Assembly (NCBI RefSeq): GCF_024166365.1
Contig: NC_064843.1
Span: 59,172,532 to 59,236,531 of the forward strand
Direction: 5' to 3'
DNA from: Elephas maximus indicus
Lineage: Eukaryota > Chordata > Mammalia > Proboscidea > Elephantidae
Length of the DNA stretch: 64,000 bases
Shown in pieces: positions 1 to 12,042 of the stretch. The position numbers and the translations under genes were made by a program. Each line of letters opens with the position of its first letter. The stretch's first letter is position 1. The notes beneath the pieces were generated by a model. It was not told the origin of the DNA and did not search any database. It saw only the letters and a program-made list of their open reading frames with translations.

Positions 1-224
1 AATTATTAAAAAAAGAAAAAAAAAAGTGGACCATGCTGTGATGGAATAAACTAATGCAAAGCCTTGTCCATTTTTCATGTACGAATCCCTCATTGCTGTA
101 AATTGTTCCATTCCTGCAGTCTCCAAGGTTTCAGGCACACACTGTTGTGCATCTACTTCAACTTGCATTGTTTAATTTCCATGAACTCGCATGTTTTCTA
201 GTTTTACTTCTGCTGTTAATTTCT

Positions 225-277
225 GTCGCTTTGAGTCAGAATCGACTTGACGGCACTGGGTTTGGTTTTTTGTTTTT
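225..277 (+). mobile_element. 5'-truncated AfroSINE/RTE tail fragment with target duplication
   Basis: Only the last ~50 bases of the SINE are present (tail with tgagtcagaatcgacttgac, then a T/G-rich end). It is flanked by the direct repeat gttaatttct at 215-224 and 278-287, the expected footprint of target-primed insertion. It lies within the old L1. Confidence 0.75.
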
Positions 278-603
278 GTTAATTTCTAATATTATTTTGT
301 GGTCAGAGACAATATATAATTTCAGTCTTTTAAAATTTGTTGAGACTTGTTTTATGGCCTACTACATTGTCTATTCTGGAAAATGATCCATGTACACAGG
401 AGAAAAATGTGTATTGTTCTGATGAAGGGGTGTTCTATATATGTCCATTAGGTCTGATTGGCTTATGGTATTAAGTCCTTTATGTCCTTACTTATAATCT
501 TTTAAGATGTTCTGTCCAGAACTGAAAGTGGTGTATTGACATCCCCAGCTACGATTGTGGAGTCGTCTTTTACTCCTTTGATATCAGTCAATATTCGTTT
601 CAT

Positions 604-800
604 ATTGCGCAGTGGTTAAAGTGCTCAGCTGCCAACCAAAAGGCCAGTGGTTCAAACCCACCAGTCACTATGTGAAGAAGATGTGGTGGTTTTTCTGTGA
701 AGATTTCAGCCTTTGAAACCTATGGGGAGTTCTCCTCTTTGCTGTCGGGTCACTATGAGTCAGAATCAACTTGACTGCAATGGATTTTGGGGGGTTTTGA
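604..800 (+). mobile_element. AfroSINE (tRNA-derived SINE)
   Basis: Shows the tRNA-like head (gcgcagtggttaaagtgctc, with a B-box-like ggttcaaaccc), the central body and the RTE-like tail (cactatgagtcagaatcaac). It interrupts the old minus-strand L1 endonuclease region. Confidence 0.85.
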
Positions 801-1349
801 TGTTAGGTGCATATATACTTAAAATTGTTATGTCTTCTTACGAATTGACCCTTTTGTTGTTATGTAATGTCCTTTACTTCTTACAATAGATTCTAATTTA
901 AAGACTATTTTCTCTGGTATCAGTATGGCCACCCCTGCTCTCTTGTGGTTACTAGTAGCATGGAATATTCTTTTCCATCCTTTTATTTTCAGTCTATTTG
1001 TATCTTTGTTTCTAAGGTGTATCTCTTGTAGGCACACCCTAGATCATGGTTTTTTAATCCAGTCTGTCACTATGTCTTTTGAATGGGGAGTTTAGACCAT
1101 TTACATTTAATTACTAAAAATGAAATACCTCCTTCATTCTGTGATTGTTTTTTGTGTGTCTTACATCTTTATCCCATTATTTCCATATTTGTTATTTTTT
1201 GTGTTTTGCTGCTTTTTTGGTGTTGAGTCTTTTTGATTTCTTCTTCCTGTGTATCTTCTCTATGTTATTTACCTAGTGGTTAGCACACATATTACATTGA
1301 ACAACTTACAATTCTAACAACTTATTTCAACATTTAACGTACAAATAAG

Positions 1350-1850
1350 TGTCATGGATTGAACTATGTCCCCCCAAAATATCTGTCAACTTGGCTAGGT
1401 CATGATTCCCAGTATTGTGTGATTGTCTTACCATTTTGTCATCTGATTTTCCTGTGTGTTGTAAATTCTGTCACTATGATGTAATGAGATGGATTAGTGA
1501 CAGTTATATTGATGAGACCTACAAGATTAGATGGTATCTTAAGCCAGCCTCTTTTGAGATATAAAAGAGAGAAGCGAGCAGAGAGACATAGGGATCTCAG
1601 ACCACCAAGAAGGCAGTGTTGGGAGCAAAGCGTGTCATTGGGAGCTGAGGTTCTTGTGCTGAGATGCTCTCAGACCAAGGGAAGACTGATGACAAGTACC
1701 TTCCTCGAGGGCCAACAGAGAGAAAGCCTTCTCCTGGAGCAGGCGCCCTGAATTCAGACTTCTAGCCTACTGGACTGTGAGAATAAACTTCCCTTTGTTA
1801 AAGCCATCCACTTGTGGTATTTCTGTTACAGCAGCTATAGATGACTAACA
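1350..1850 (+). mobile_element. Solo LTR, MaLR/ERVL-like
   Basis: A 501-bp element beginning TGTCATGG and ending CTAACA, so it has the TG...CA termini of an LTR. The flanks carry ataag/taag consistent with a short target duplication. A polyadenylation-like aataaact lies near 1784. No internal retroviral sequence adjoins it. It is inserted in the old L1. A more diverged relative lies at 29318-29727. Confidence 0.7.
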
Positions 1851-3735
1851 TAAGTAACATACATTAACATTCTAAATTCTACTCGTGATTTGCTCTTCCT
1901 TTCCGCCTTTCTGCTGTTGTCTCCAGTTACATCCCTGTAGATCCTATATCTGATAGGTTTAGTTTGTATTTATTATGCACTTGATGTTATATTGCTTGTG
2001 GAACTTTACTGAATTTACTTACTGAAAACATGGTATACTCGGTCCTTGTATTTGTCCATGTTGTTACCTTTTTTGTAGATTTCTCCCTCCCTTCCCCTTT
2101 CCCATGTGCAGGTTCAAGTATTTATTGTTCTTTCCTTTCCATATGAAGGACTTCCTTAAGCAATACTTGTGGAGCAGGTCTGGTAGTAACAACTCCCCAG
2201 AGCTTCTGTTTATTTGGCAATGTCTTGATTTCCCCCTCATTTTTGAATGACAAGTTTACTGGGTAAAGATTTCTTGGCTGACAGTTGTTTTCCTTCAGTA
2301 CTTGGTATATGTCACTCCATTGTCTTCTGCCTTCCAGGGTTTCTGAGGAGAAAGGCCACACGAATTCTCATGAAGCACCCTTGATATATGGTGCCTTTCT
2401 CTTGCATGCAGAATTCTCTCCTTTTCTTTGGTTTTTAAGAATTCTGTTACAACGTGTCTTGTTGTAGACCTCTTTGCAGTCCTTCTCCTTGGAGTTCACC
2501 TAGCTTCCTGGATTTGCAGGCTCAATGACTTATTCAGGTGTGGGAAATTCTCTGTGATTATCTCATATAAAATTCTTTGTGTCTATTTTACTATCTTGTT
2601 ATTCTGAAATTCCAAAAATCCTAATATTGGATTCCTTAATTGAATCCCACAATTCCATTTGGTTTTGTTAACTTTTATCTGTTCTTGTTTCTCTTGAAAC
2701 TTGATAATTTCGGTTATCCTGTCTTCTAGTTTACTTACTCGGTCTTCTGTCTGAATTTGTTGTTGAATGTTTCTCTTGTATTTTCTAATTCATTTTATTC
2801 TTCAATTCCAAGATTTTTTTTCCCCAAACTCCTTAATGAGTTTCTCATTTTGTTTTATGATTTCCATTAGTTTTCTGTGTTCACTGCTTTCTTTTAACAT
2901 ATTTAACATTGTCGTCTCAAGGTCTTCTATTTTTCCCATTACCTGGTCTCCACAGAAATTTCTGCTTCTTCATGGTTTTCTTTTGATTGGGCCATCTTCT
3001 CCTGTGATCTTGTATGTTTTATAACTTTTTGTTGAACATGGGGCATTTTAAAATCTTTATATGATAATCTGGGACTCAATTTTTTTTTTCCTGCATTTTT
3101 TTTATTACTTATTCCACCTTCTTCCCCTAAATTCCACTAGAGTACACTCTGGCCCTTTGGTTCTTCTAGCACTAACTGAGTCTAAAGTATTTTATGTATT
3201 TATTTTGTTAATATAGGGTTCTCTGGAATCACAGGTTTTAGGCATTTTGTAAAATTTTGAGTTTCTGGGTCCTGACTCTAGGTGGTTTTCCCTGAGATGG
3301 CTGACATTACTGGGGTGTGAAGTTTTCTTTGAGATCTGTAAGGTAGATATGTCTTTTCCTACAGGACTGCAACACTGTGGTGGGCTTCCCTCTAGTATAT
3401 CTGTGTAGGTGGGGCATGTCTTTTCCTCTGTGGCTAATTGCACTAGCAGGGAGGGGGCTTTTCCACTGGCCATGAGCGGATGAGTAGAAGGGGTGGAGTG
3501 TGGCTTTCCTGAGGCAGGATGGAGGTAATGCTTTATGTCGTTACTGCACAAGCAGTCCCGAGCAGCCTCTCCAATGTGCGTGGTTGTTAGGTAGGTGGCC
3601 AGTTGTTTCTCACTGGGTTGCCTGTTTGATGTACTTTTCTCATCCTGGCCTGCAAGTGGGTCACCTGTATGTTCTGTGGCTCTGGGTCCTAATGCCCACG
3701 TCTTTGGTCTCAGCGAGACTCAAAAGCACTCACCT

Positions 3736-4775
3736 GGAGGCGGAGCCAAGATGGCGGACTAGGCAGACGCTACCTCGGATCCCTCTTACAACAAAGACAC
3801 GGAAAAACAAGTGAATCAATCACATACATAACAATCTACGAACCCTGAACAACAAACACAGATTTAGAGACGGAGAACTAACTAATACGGGGAAGCAGCG
3901 ATTGTTTCCAGAGCCTGGAGCCAGCGTACCAGTCAGGTATGGCACAAGCACAGAGAGCGGCTCCACCCCCCTGAACTAACCCCGGGAGGGGGACCAGCCG
4001 GTTCCATGGGCGGCATGGGACGCAGCCGGTAGGAGAAGTCCCCGGGAGGCAGTGACTGGTCTTGGAGCAGAAAGAGCAGCGTCCGAGCCAGGGAACTGTC
4101 CCGCAGGGATTTGGACTGGACGCAGGTACGGCATAAACACGGAGAGTTGCTCCACCCCCCTGAACTAACCCCAGGAAGGGGACCAGCTGGGTCGCGCGGG
4201 CGGCTTGGGACGCAGCTGGTAGGAGAAGTCCCTGGGAGGCAGCGACTGGTATTGGAGCGGGGAGAACAGCGTCCCAGCCGGGACACTCGGTTACGGCACA
4301 AGAACGGGGACCTGCTCCACCCATCTGAACTAACCCCGGGAGGAGGCCCAACTGGTTCTCGGGGCGGCATGGCCACGCGGCTGGAGGAACAAGAAGTCCC
4401 CGGGAGGCAGTGACTGATTTTGGAGTCGAGAGTGCACTGTCCCAGTAGGGGAGCCTTGACGCTGGGCGTGGGGCTGGAAGCGGAGGATCTGACCGTGAGT
4501 CCAGCGGGCCAGACCCCCCGGGGGCAATCTCCACACAGCCAGCACACATAGGCGACGCGCCCCGCAGGAGTCTCAGATATAATAGTCATTCCAAGCAAGA
4601 CAAGCAACTCTGGCTATATTCTGAGGTGCTACTCTCCTATCTCTCTGTTCCCTCCCCCACCCTCCCCAGGCGGCTTCATTAACATCTGAATAGCCTGAGC
4701 CAGAGGGAGAACTCTGATAGGGATCTGACTGCATTTTTTTTTAGCGGATTTTCTGGAAAAACTAGTTTCCCACTG
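3736..4775 (+). promoter_or_regulatory. L1 5' UTR / internal promoter with three imperfect repeats
   Basis: A GC- and CpG-rich leader upstream of ORF1. The landmark ctgaactaacccc recurs at about 3971, 4160 and 4325, so the leader contains three imperfect units spaced 189 and 165 bp apart. This resembles the monomer promoters of mouse L1, although the units here are not exact. A YY1-type site (aagatggcgg) is at about 3749-3758. The antisense strand is unusually open (see findings). Promoter function is inferred from position and family knowledge. Confidence 0.7.
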
Positions 4776-5793
4776 ATGGCTCGGAGACAACAATCCATAT
4801 CAAACCACTTAAAGAAGCAGACCATGACAGCTTCTCCAACCCCCCAAACAAAAGAATCAAAATCTTTCCCAAATGAAGATACAATCTTGGAATTATCAGA
4901 TACAGAATATAAAAAACTAATTTACAGAATGCTTAATGATGTCACAAATGAAATTAGGATAACTGCAGAAAAAGCCAAGGAACACACTGATAAAACTGTT
5001 GAAGAACTCAAAAAGATTATTCAAGAACATACTGGAAAAATTAATAAGTTGCAAGAATCCATAGAGAGACAACATGTAGAAATCCAAAAGATTAACAATA
5101 AAATAACAGAATTAGACAACGCACTAGGAAGTCAGAGGAGCAGACTCGAGCAATTAGAATGCAGACTGGGACATCTGGACGACCAGGAAATTGACACCAA
5201 CATAGCTGAAAAAAAATCAGATAAAAGAATTAAAAAAAAATGAAGAAACCCTAAGAATTATGTGGGACTCTATCAAGAAGGATAACCTGCGGGTGATTGG
5301 AGTCCCAGAACAGGGAGGGGGGACAGAAAACACAGAGAAAATAGTTGAAGAACTCCTGACAGAAAACTTCCCTGACATCATGAAAGACGAAAGGGTATCT
5401 ATCCAAGATGCTCATCGAACCCCATTTAAGATTGATCCAAAAAGAAAAACACCAAGACATATTATCATCAAACTCACCAAAACCAAAGATAAAGAGAAAA
5501 TTTTAAAAGCAGCCAGGGAGAAAAGAAAGGTTTCCTTCAAGGGAGAATCAGTAAGAATATATTCTGACTACTCAGCAGAAACCATGCAGGCAAGAAGGGA
5601 ATGGGACGACATATACAGAACACTGAAGGAGAAAAACTGCCAGCCAAGGATCATATATCCAGCAAAACTCTCTCTGAAATATGAAGGCGAAATTAAGATA
5701 TTTACAGACAAACACAAGTTTAGAGAATTTGCAAAAACCAAACCAAAGCTACAAGAAATACTAAAGGATATTGTTTGGTCAGAGAACCAATAA
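4776..5793 (+). pseudogene. L1 ORF1 (RNA-binding chaperone), frameshifted
   Basis: L1 ORF1p is the trimeric RNA-binding protein of the LINE particle. The first part (4776-5243, 155 codons) has a long heptad-like coiled coil from about residue 65 to 140 (HTDKTVEELKKIIQEHTGKI onward). After a frameshift in the A-run near 5230-5241, a second open part (5260-5793, 177 codons) carries the RNA-binding and C-terminal domains, including RREWDDIYRTLKEKNCQPR. The combined length of about 338 codons is normal for the family. The slip in a homopolymer is probably a post-insertion mutation, but a sequencing error cannot be excluded. Confidence 0.92.
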
Positions 5794-6247
5794 TATCAGA
5801 TATCAGCACAACACAAGGTCACAAAACAGAACGTCCTGATATCAACTCAAATAGGGAAATCACAAAAACAAATTAAGATTAATTAAAAAAAAAATACACA
5901 TAACAGGGAATCATGGAAGTCAATAGGTAAAAGATCACAATAATCAAAAAGAGGGACTAAATACAGGAGGCATTGAACTGCCATATGGAGAGTGATACAA
6001 GGCGATATAGAACAATACAAGTTAGGTTTTTACTTAGAAATATAGGGGTAAATAATAAGGTAACCACAAAAAGGTATAACAACTCTATAACTCAAGATAA
6101 AAATCAAGAAAAATGTAACGACTCAACGAACATAAAGTCAAGCACTATGAAAATGAGGATGTCACAATTTACTAAGAAAAACACCTCAGCACAAAAAAGT
6201 ATGTGGAAAAATGAAATTGTCAACAACACACATAAAAAGGCATCAAA
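5794..6247 (+). other. L1 inter-ORF spacer
   Basis: About 450 bases of A-rich sequence between the ORF1 stop and the ORF2 ATG. A 92-codon open stretch (5973-6251) overlaps the ORF2 start but resembles no L1 protein I recognise and has a skewed composition. I treat it as spacer. Confidence 0.6.
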
Positions 6248-9200
6248 ATGACAGCACTAAAAACTTATTTATCTATAATTACCCTGAATGTAAATGGACT
6301 AAACGCACCAACAAAGAGACAGAGAGTCACAGACTGGATAAAGAAACACGATCCATCTATATGCTGCCTACAAGAGACACACCTTAGACTTAGAGACACA
6401 AACAAACTAAAACTCAAAGGATGGAAAAAAGTATATCAAGCAAACAATAAGCAAAAAAGAAGAGGAGTAGCAATATTAATTTCTGACAAAATAGACTTTA
6501 GACTTAAATCCACCACAAAGGATAAAGAAGGACACTATATAATGATAAAAGGGACAATCGGTCAGGAAGACATAACCATATTAAATATTTACGCACCCAA
6601 TGACAGGGCTGCAAGATACATAAATCAAATTTTAACAGAATTGAAAAGCGAGATAGATACCTCCACAATTATAGTAGGAGACTTCAACACACCACTTTCG
6701 GAGAAGGACAGGACATCCAGTAAGAAGCTCAACAGAGACACGGAAGATCTAATTACAACAATCAACCAACTTGACCTCATTGACATATACAGAACTCTCC
6801 ACCCAACTGCTGCAAAGTATACTTTTTTTTCTAGCGCACATGGAACATTCTCTAGAATAGACCACATATTAGGTCATAAAACAAACCTTTGCAGAATCCA
6901 AAACATCGAAATATTATAAAGCATCTTCTCAGACCACAAGGCAATAAAACTAGAGATCAATAACAGAAAAACTAGGGAAAAGAAATCAAATACTTGGAAA
7001 ATGAACAACACCCTTCTGAAAAAAGACTGGGTTATAGAAGACATTAAGGAGGGAATAAGGAAATTCACAGAAAGCAACGAGAATGAAAATACTTCCTATC
7101 AAAACCTCTGGGACACAGCAAAAGCAGTGCTCAGAGGCCAATTTATATCAATAAATGCGCACATACAAAAAGAACAAAGAGCCAAAAGCAGAGAACTGTC
7201 CCGACAACTTGAACAAATAGAAAGTGAGCAACAAAAGAACCCATCAGGCACCAGAAGAAAACAAATAATAAAAATTAGAGCTGAACTAAATGAATTAGAG
7301 AACAGAAAAACAATTGAAAGAATTAACAAAGCCAAAAGCTGGTTCTTTGAAAAAATTAACAAAATTGATAAACCATTGGCTAGACTGACTAAAGAAATAC
7401 AGGAAAGGAAACAAATAACCTGAATAAGAAATGAGATGGGCCACATCACAACAGAACCAAATGAAATTAAAAGAATCATTTCAGATTATTACGAAAAATT
7501 GTACTCTAACAAATTTGAAAACCTAGAAGAAAAGGATGAATTCCTGGAAAAACACTACCTACCTAAACTAACACATTCAGAAGTAGAACAACTAAATAGA
7601 CCCATAACAAAAAAAGAGATTGAAACGGTAATCAAAAAACTCCCAACAAAAAAAAGCCCTGACCCGGACGGCTTCACTGCAGAGTTCTACCAAACTTTCA
7701 GAGAAGAGTTAACACCACTACTACTAAAGGTATTTCAAAGCATAGAAAATGACGGAATACTACCCAACTCATTCTATGAAGCCACCATCTCCCTGATACC
7801 AAAACCAGGTAAAGACATTACAAAAAAAGAAAATTATAGACCTATATCCCTCATGAACATTGATGCAAAAATCCTCAACAAAATTCTAGCCAATAGAATC
7901 CAACCACACATCAAAAAAATAATTCACCCTGATCAAGTGGGATTTATACCAGGTATGCAAGGCTGGTTTAATATCAGAAAAACCATTAATGTAATCCATC
8001 ACATAAATAAAACAAAAGACAAAAACCACATGATCTTATCAATTGATGCAGAAAAGGCATTTGACGAAGTCCAACACCCACTTATGATAAAAACTCTTAC
8101 CAAAATAGGAATTGAAGGAAAATTCCTCAACATAATAAAGGGCATCTATGCAAAGCCAACAGCCAATACCACTCTAAATGGAGAGAACCTGAAAGCATTT
8201 CCCTTGAGAACGGGAACCAGACAAGGATGCCCTTTATCACCGCTCTTATTCAACATCGTGTTGGAAGTCTTAGCCAGGGCAATTAGGCTAGACAAAGAAA
8301 TAAAAGGTATCCGGATTGGCAAGGAAGAAGTAAAGTTATCACTATTTGCAGATGACATGATTATATACAGAGAAAACCCTAAGGAATCCTCCAGAAAACT
8401 ACTGAAACTAATAGAAGTGTTTGGCAGAGTCTCAGGTTATAAAATAAACATACAAAAATCACTTGGATTCCTCTACATCAACAAAAAGAACACTGAAGAG
8501 GAAATCACCAAATCAATACCATTCACAGTAGCCCCCAAGGAGATAAGATACTTAGGAATAAATCTTACCAAGGATGTAAAAGACCTATACAAAGAAAACT
8601 ACAAAGCTCTCCTACAAGAAATTCAAAAGGACATACTTAAGTGGAAAAACATACCTTGCTCATGGATAGGAAGACTTAACATAGTAAAAATGTCTATTCT
8701 ACCAAAAGCCATCTATACATTTAACGCACTTCTGATCCAAATTCCAATGTCATATTTTAAGGGGATAGAGAAACAAATCACCAATTTCATATGGAAGGGA
8801 AAGAAGCCCCGGATAAGCAAAGCACTACTGAAAAAGAAGAAGAAAAGTGGGAGGCCTCACCTTACCTGACTTCAGAACCTATTATACAGCCACAGTAGTC
8901 AAAACAGCCTGGTACTGGTACAGCAACAGACACGTAGACCAATGGAAGAGAATTGAGAACCCAGACATAGATCCATCCACGTATGAGCAGCTGATATTTG
9001 ACAAAGGACCAGTGTCAATTAACTGGGGAAAAGATAGCCTTTTTAACAAATGGTGCTGGCATAACTGGATATCCCTTTGCAAAAAAATGAAACAGGACCC
9101 ATACCTCACACCATGCACAAAAACTAACTCCAAGTGGATCAAAGACCTAAACATAAAGACTAAAACAATAAAGATCATGGAAGAAAAAATTGGGACAACC

Positions 9201-10070
9201 CTAGGAGCCCTAATACAAGGTATAAACAGAATACAAAACATTACCAAAAATGATGAAGAGAAACCAGATAACTGGGAGCTCCTAAAAATCAAACACCTAT
9301 GCTCATCTAAAGACTTCACCAAAAGAGTAAAAAGACCACCTACAGACTGGGAAAGAATTTTCAGCTATGACATCTCCGACCAGCGCCTGATCTCTAAAAT
9401 CTACATGATTCTGTCAAAACTCAACCACAAAAAGACAAACAACCCAATCAAGAAGTGGGCAAAGGATATGAACACACATTTCACTAAAGAAGATATTCAG
9501 GCAGCCAAGAGATACATGAGAAAATGCTCTCGATCATTAGCCATTAGAGAAATGCAAATTAAAACTACGATGAGATTCCATCTCACACCAGCAAGGCTGG
9601 CATTAATCCAAAAAACACAAAATAATAAATGTTGGAGAGGCTGCGGAGAGATTGGAACTCTCATACACTGCTGGTGGGAATGTAAAATGGTACAACCACT
9701 TTGGAAATCTATCTGGCGTTATCTTAAACAGTTAGAAATAGAACTACCATACAACCCAGAAATCCCACTCCTAGGAATATACCCTAGAGATACAAGAGCC
9801 TTCATACAAACAGATACATGCACACCCATGTTTATTGCAGCTCTGTTTACAATAGCAAAAAGTTGGAAGCAACCAAGGTGTCCATGAATGGATGAATGGG
9901 TAAATAAATTGTGGTATATTCACACAATGCAATACTACGCCTACGCATAGATAAAGAACAGTGACGAATCTGTGAAATATTTCATAACATGGAGGAACCT
10001 GGAAGGCATTATGCTGAGCGAAATTAGTCAGAGGCAAAAGGACAAATATTGTATAAGACCACTATTATAA
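6248..10070 (+). pseudogene. L1 ORF2 (endonuclease / reverse transcriptase), inactivated
   Basis: L1 ORF2p nicks DNA and reverse-transcribes L1 RNA. In order: an APE-type endonuclease (LNVNGLNAPTKRQRV, LQETHLR, VGDFNTPLS; SDHKAI lies just after the first stop), the reverse transcriptase (FADDM near 8346-8360), and the C-terminal Cys/His motif [18 protein letters not shown] near 9633-9686. Total span is 3,823 nt, matching the usual ~1,275 codons. Lesions: stops at 6917-6919 (TAA), 7421-7423 (TGA) and 9885-9887 (TGA, probably from TCA), a TAG near 9948, and a one-base insertion in the A/G run near 8836-8846. The expected terminal TAA is at 10068-10070. Confidence 0.95.
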
Positions 10071-11075
10071 GATCTTGAGAAATAGTAAACCTGAGAAGAA
10101 CACATACTTTTGTGGTTACGAGGGGGGGAGGGAGGGAGGGTGGGAGAGGATTTTTTATTGATTAGTCAGTAGATAAGAACTGCTTTAGGTGAAGGGAAAG
10201 ACAACACTCAATACATGGAAGGTCAGCTCAATTGGACTGGACCAAAAGCAAAGAAGTTTCCGGGATAAAATGAATGCTTCAAAGGTCAGCGGAGCAAGTG
10301 CGGGGGTCTGGGGAACATGGTTTGCGGGGACTTCTAAGTCAATTGGGAAAATAACTCTATTATGAAATCATTCTGCATCCCACTTTGAAATGTGGCGTCT
10401 GGGTCTTAAATGCTAACAAGCGGCCATCTAAGATGCAGGAATTGGTCTCAACCCACCTGGAGCAAAGGAAAATGAAGAACACCAAGGCCACACGACAACT
10501 AAGAGCCCAACAGACAGAAAGGGCCACATGAACCAGAGACCTACATCATCCTGAGACCAGAAGAACTAGTTGGTGCCCGGCCACAATCGATGACTGCCCT
10601 GACAGGGAGCACAGCAGAGGACCCCTGAGGGAGCAGGAGATCAGTGGGATAGAGACCCCAAATTCTCATAAAAAGACCAAACTTAATGGTCTGACTGAGA
10701 CTGGAGGAATCCCGGCGGCCATGCTCCCCAGACCTTCAGTTGACACAGGACAGGAACCATCCCCGAAGACAACTCATCAGAAATGAAAGGGACTGGTCAG
10801 CGGGTGGGAGAGAGACGCTGATGAAGAGTGAGCTAATTATATCAGGTGGACACTTGAGATTGTGTTGGCAACTCTTGTCTGGAGGGGGGATGGGAGGATA
10901 GAGAGAGAGGGAAGCCGGCAAAATTGTCAAGAAAGGAGAGACTGAAAGGGCTGACTCAAGAGGGGGAGAGCAAGTGGGAGTAGGGAGTGAGATGTATGTA
11001 AACTCATATGTGACAGACTGGATTTGTAAACGTTCACTTGAAGCTTAATAAAAGTTATTAAAAAAAAAAAAAAAA
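10071..11075 (+). other. L1 3' UTR with G-rich tract and poly(A) tail
   Basis: Contains a G-tract at 10122-10144 made of four or more runs of three or more G, a potential G-quadruplex as is usual in L1 3' UTRs. An aataaaa signal lies at 11047-11053, followed by the A-tail. The minus-strand L1 at 24175-28124 has the equivalent C-rich tract on the plus strand near 25105-25137. Confidence 0.85.
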
Positions 11076-11084
11076 CACTCACCT

Positions 11085-11636
11085 CCTGCATTTCAGCTTC
11101 CCTGTACCTCTCGCCAAGTGTGTGCTTGGGGTTCCCTGTTTCCAACTCGTGAATTCCCACAGCCAATATGCACCACTTTTAATTGGACTGCACTTCCCTT
11201 AGTTTCCTGGATTTCAAATCCACGTTGTACCGACATGCCACCTTCTCTCAGTTCTACCCCAACTGAGAAGTCACCGTCTCCCTTTTCATCAGACCTGTCC
11301 AAGGCTATCTACCTAGTATCTCTGAGCCCGTGTGTGTCCCTAGTGTAGATGCCCGTCCTGGGGGTTCTTTGTCCAGGGGGGTTGCCTGTCCATGTCCCAA
11401 AGTGGCCACAGTGAGCTGAGCTGGCAGGTAGGGCAGGTGCCGGCAGTCAGCAAATCTTAGCCTTACGGCTCGGCCATCCCTGCTCTATTTATCTCCTGGA
11501 TTAGGTCTCACCTCAGTTCTCCAACACATCAAGTGGTATCCGCGGCTCTGAAACCTGTCAGTTTTTATTTGTTGTTCACTGACTTAGGTGTGGGGGGATG
11601 TAGGGGAGCAACTGCTTATGCCGCCATCTTGCTCCT
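11085..11636 (-). mobile_element. Old L1 LINE, 5' end portion
   Basis: Continuation of the element at 1-3735 beyond the younger L1 insertion. Read on the minus strand it starts near 11636 with an aggagcaagatggcggc 5' end carrying a YY1-type motif, followed by GC-rich 5' UTR sequence. Confidence 0.75.
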
Positions 11637-11833
11637 CCCTCAATCTTATTTTTAATTATAAAAGTAATACATATTTGGCATAACAAATCCAAATAATTCC
11701 CAGATGTATGAAGTAAAAAGGGGACATCCACTCCACTATAAAATTTACCTACCAAAATTCCCATTCCCCGAAGACAACTGCTGTTAAATATTGAGTATCT
11801 CTCCTGACTTTTTTCTGTCTATGCACATTTTAG

Positions 11834-12042
11834 GAGTCCCTGGGTGGTACAAATGGCTAAGCATTCAACTATTAGCCAAAAGGACGGTGGTTCAAACCCA
11901 CCCAGAGGCACTTCGGAAGATACGCCTGGTGATGTGCTTCCAAAAGTTCACAGCCTTGAAAACCCTATGGAGCACGGTTCTGCTCTGACACACATGTACT
12001 TGCCATGAGTCAGAACTGACTTCATGGCAACTAACAACATCA
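11834..12042 (+). mobile_element. AfroSINE, diverged
   Basis: The head gagtccctgggtggtacaaa, a B-box-like ggttcaaaccc, a long central body and the tail catgagtcagaactgac are recognisable. It belongs to the longer subtype, with extra sequence between head and tail. The 190 bases before it (11637-11833) look like an old LINE-derived repeat whose family I cannot name. Confidence 0.8.

Larger units (their letters stand above)
1..3735 (-). mobile_element. Old, decayed L1 LINE (left part; ORF2 start, ORF1, 5' UTR)
   Basis: Read on the minus strand, this stretch is L1-derived. Around 1037-828 there is an endonuclease-domain fragment of ORF2 (CLQEIHLRNKDTNRLKIKGW), and 290-600 reads as the following endonuclease segment. 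At 2361-2122 there is the C-terminal part of ORF1 (RRQWSDIYQVLKENNCQPRNLYP). Upstream of it lie ORF1 remnants and 5' UTR-like sequence up to 3735. Reading frames are broken throughout. The element continues at 11085-11636, where its 5' end lies; a younger L1 has split it. Two SINEs and a solo LTR also interrupt it. The L1 origin of the first 130 bases or so is uncertain. Confidence 0.85.
3736..11075 (+). mobile_element. Nearly full-length L1 LINE, inactivated
   Basis: A 7,340-bp L1 in the usual order: 5' UTR (3736-4775), ORF1 (4776-5793), spacer, ORF2 (6248-10070), 3' UTR and a poly(A) tail ending at 11075. It is flanked by the 9-bp duplication CACTCACCT at 3727-3735 and 11076-11084. The 5' end begins with a YY1-type aagatggcgg motif, as known for human L1. 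ORF1 has one frameshift; ORF2 has four in-frame stops and one frameshift, so it cannot move autonomously. It is younger than the antisense L1 it interrupts. Confidence 0.95.

Noticed and set aside
4776-9887. Potentially active L1
   Set aside because: ORF1 is frameshifted and ORF2 has several stops and a frameshift.
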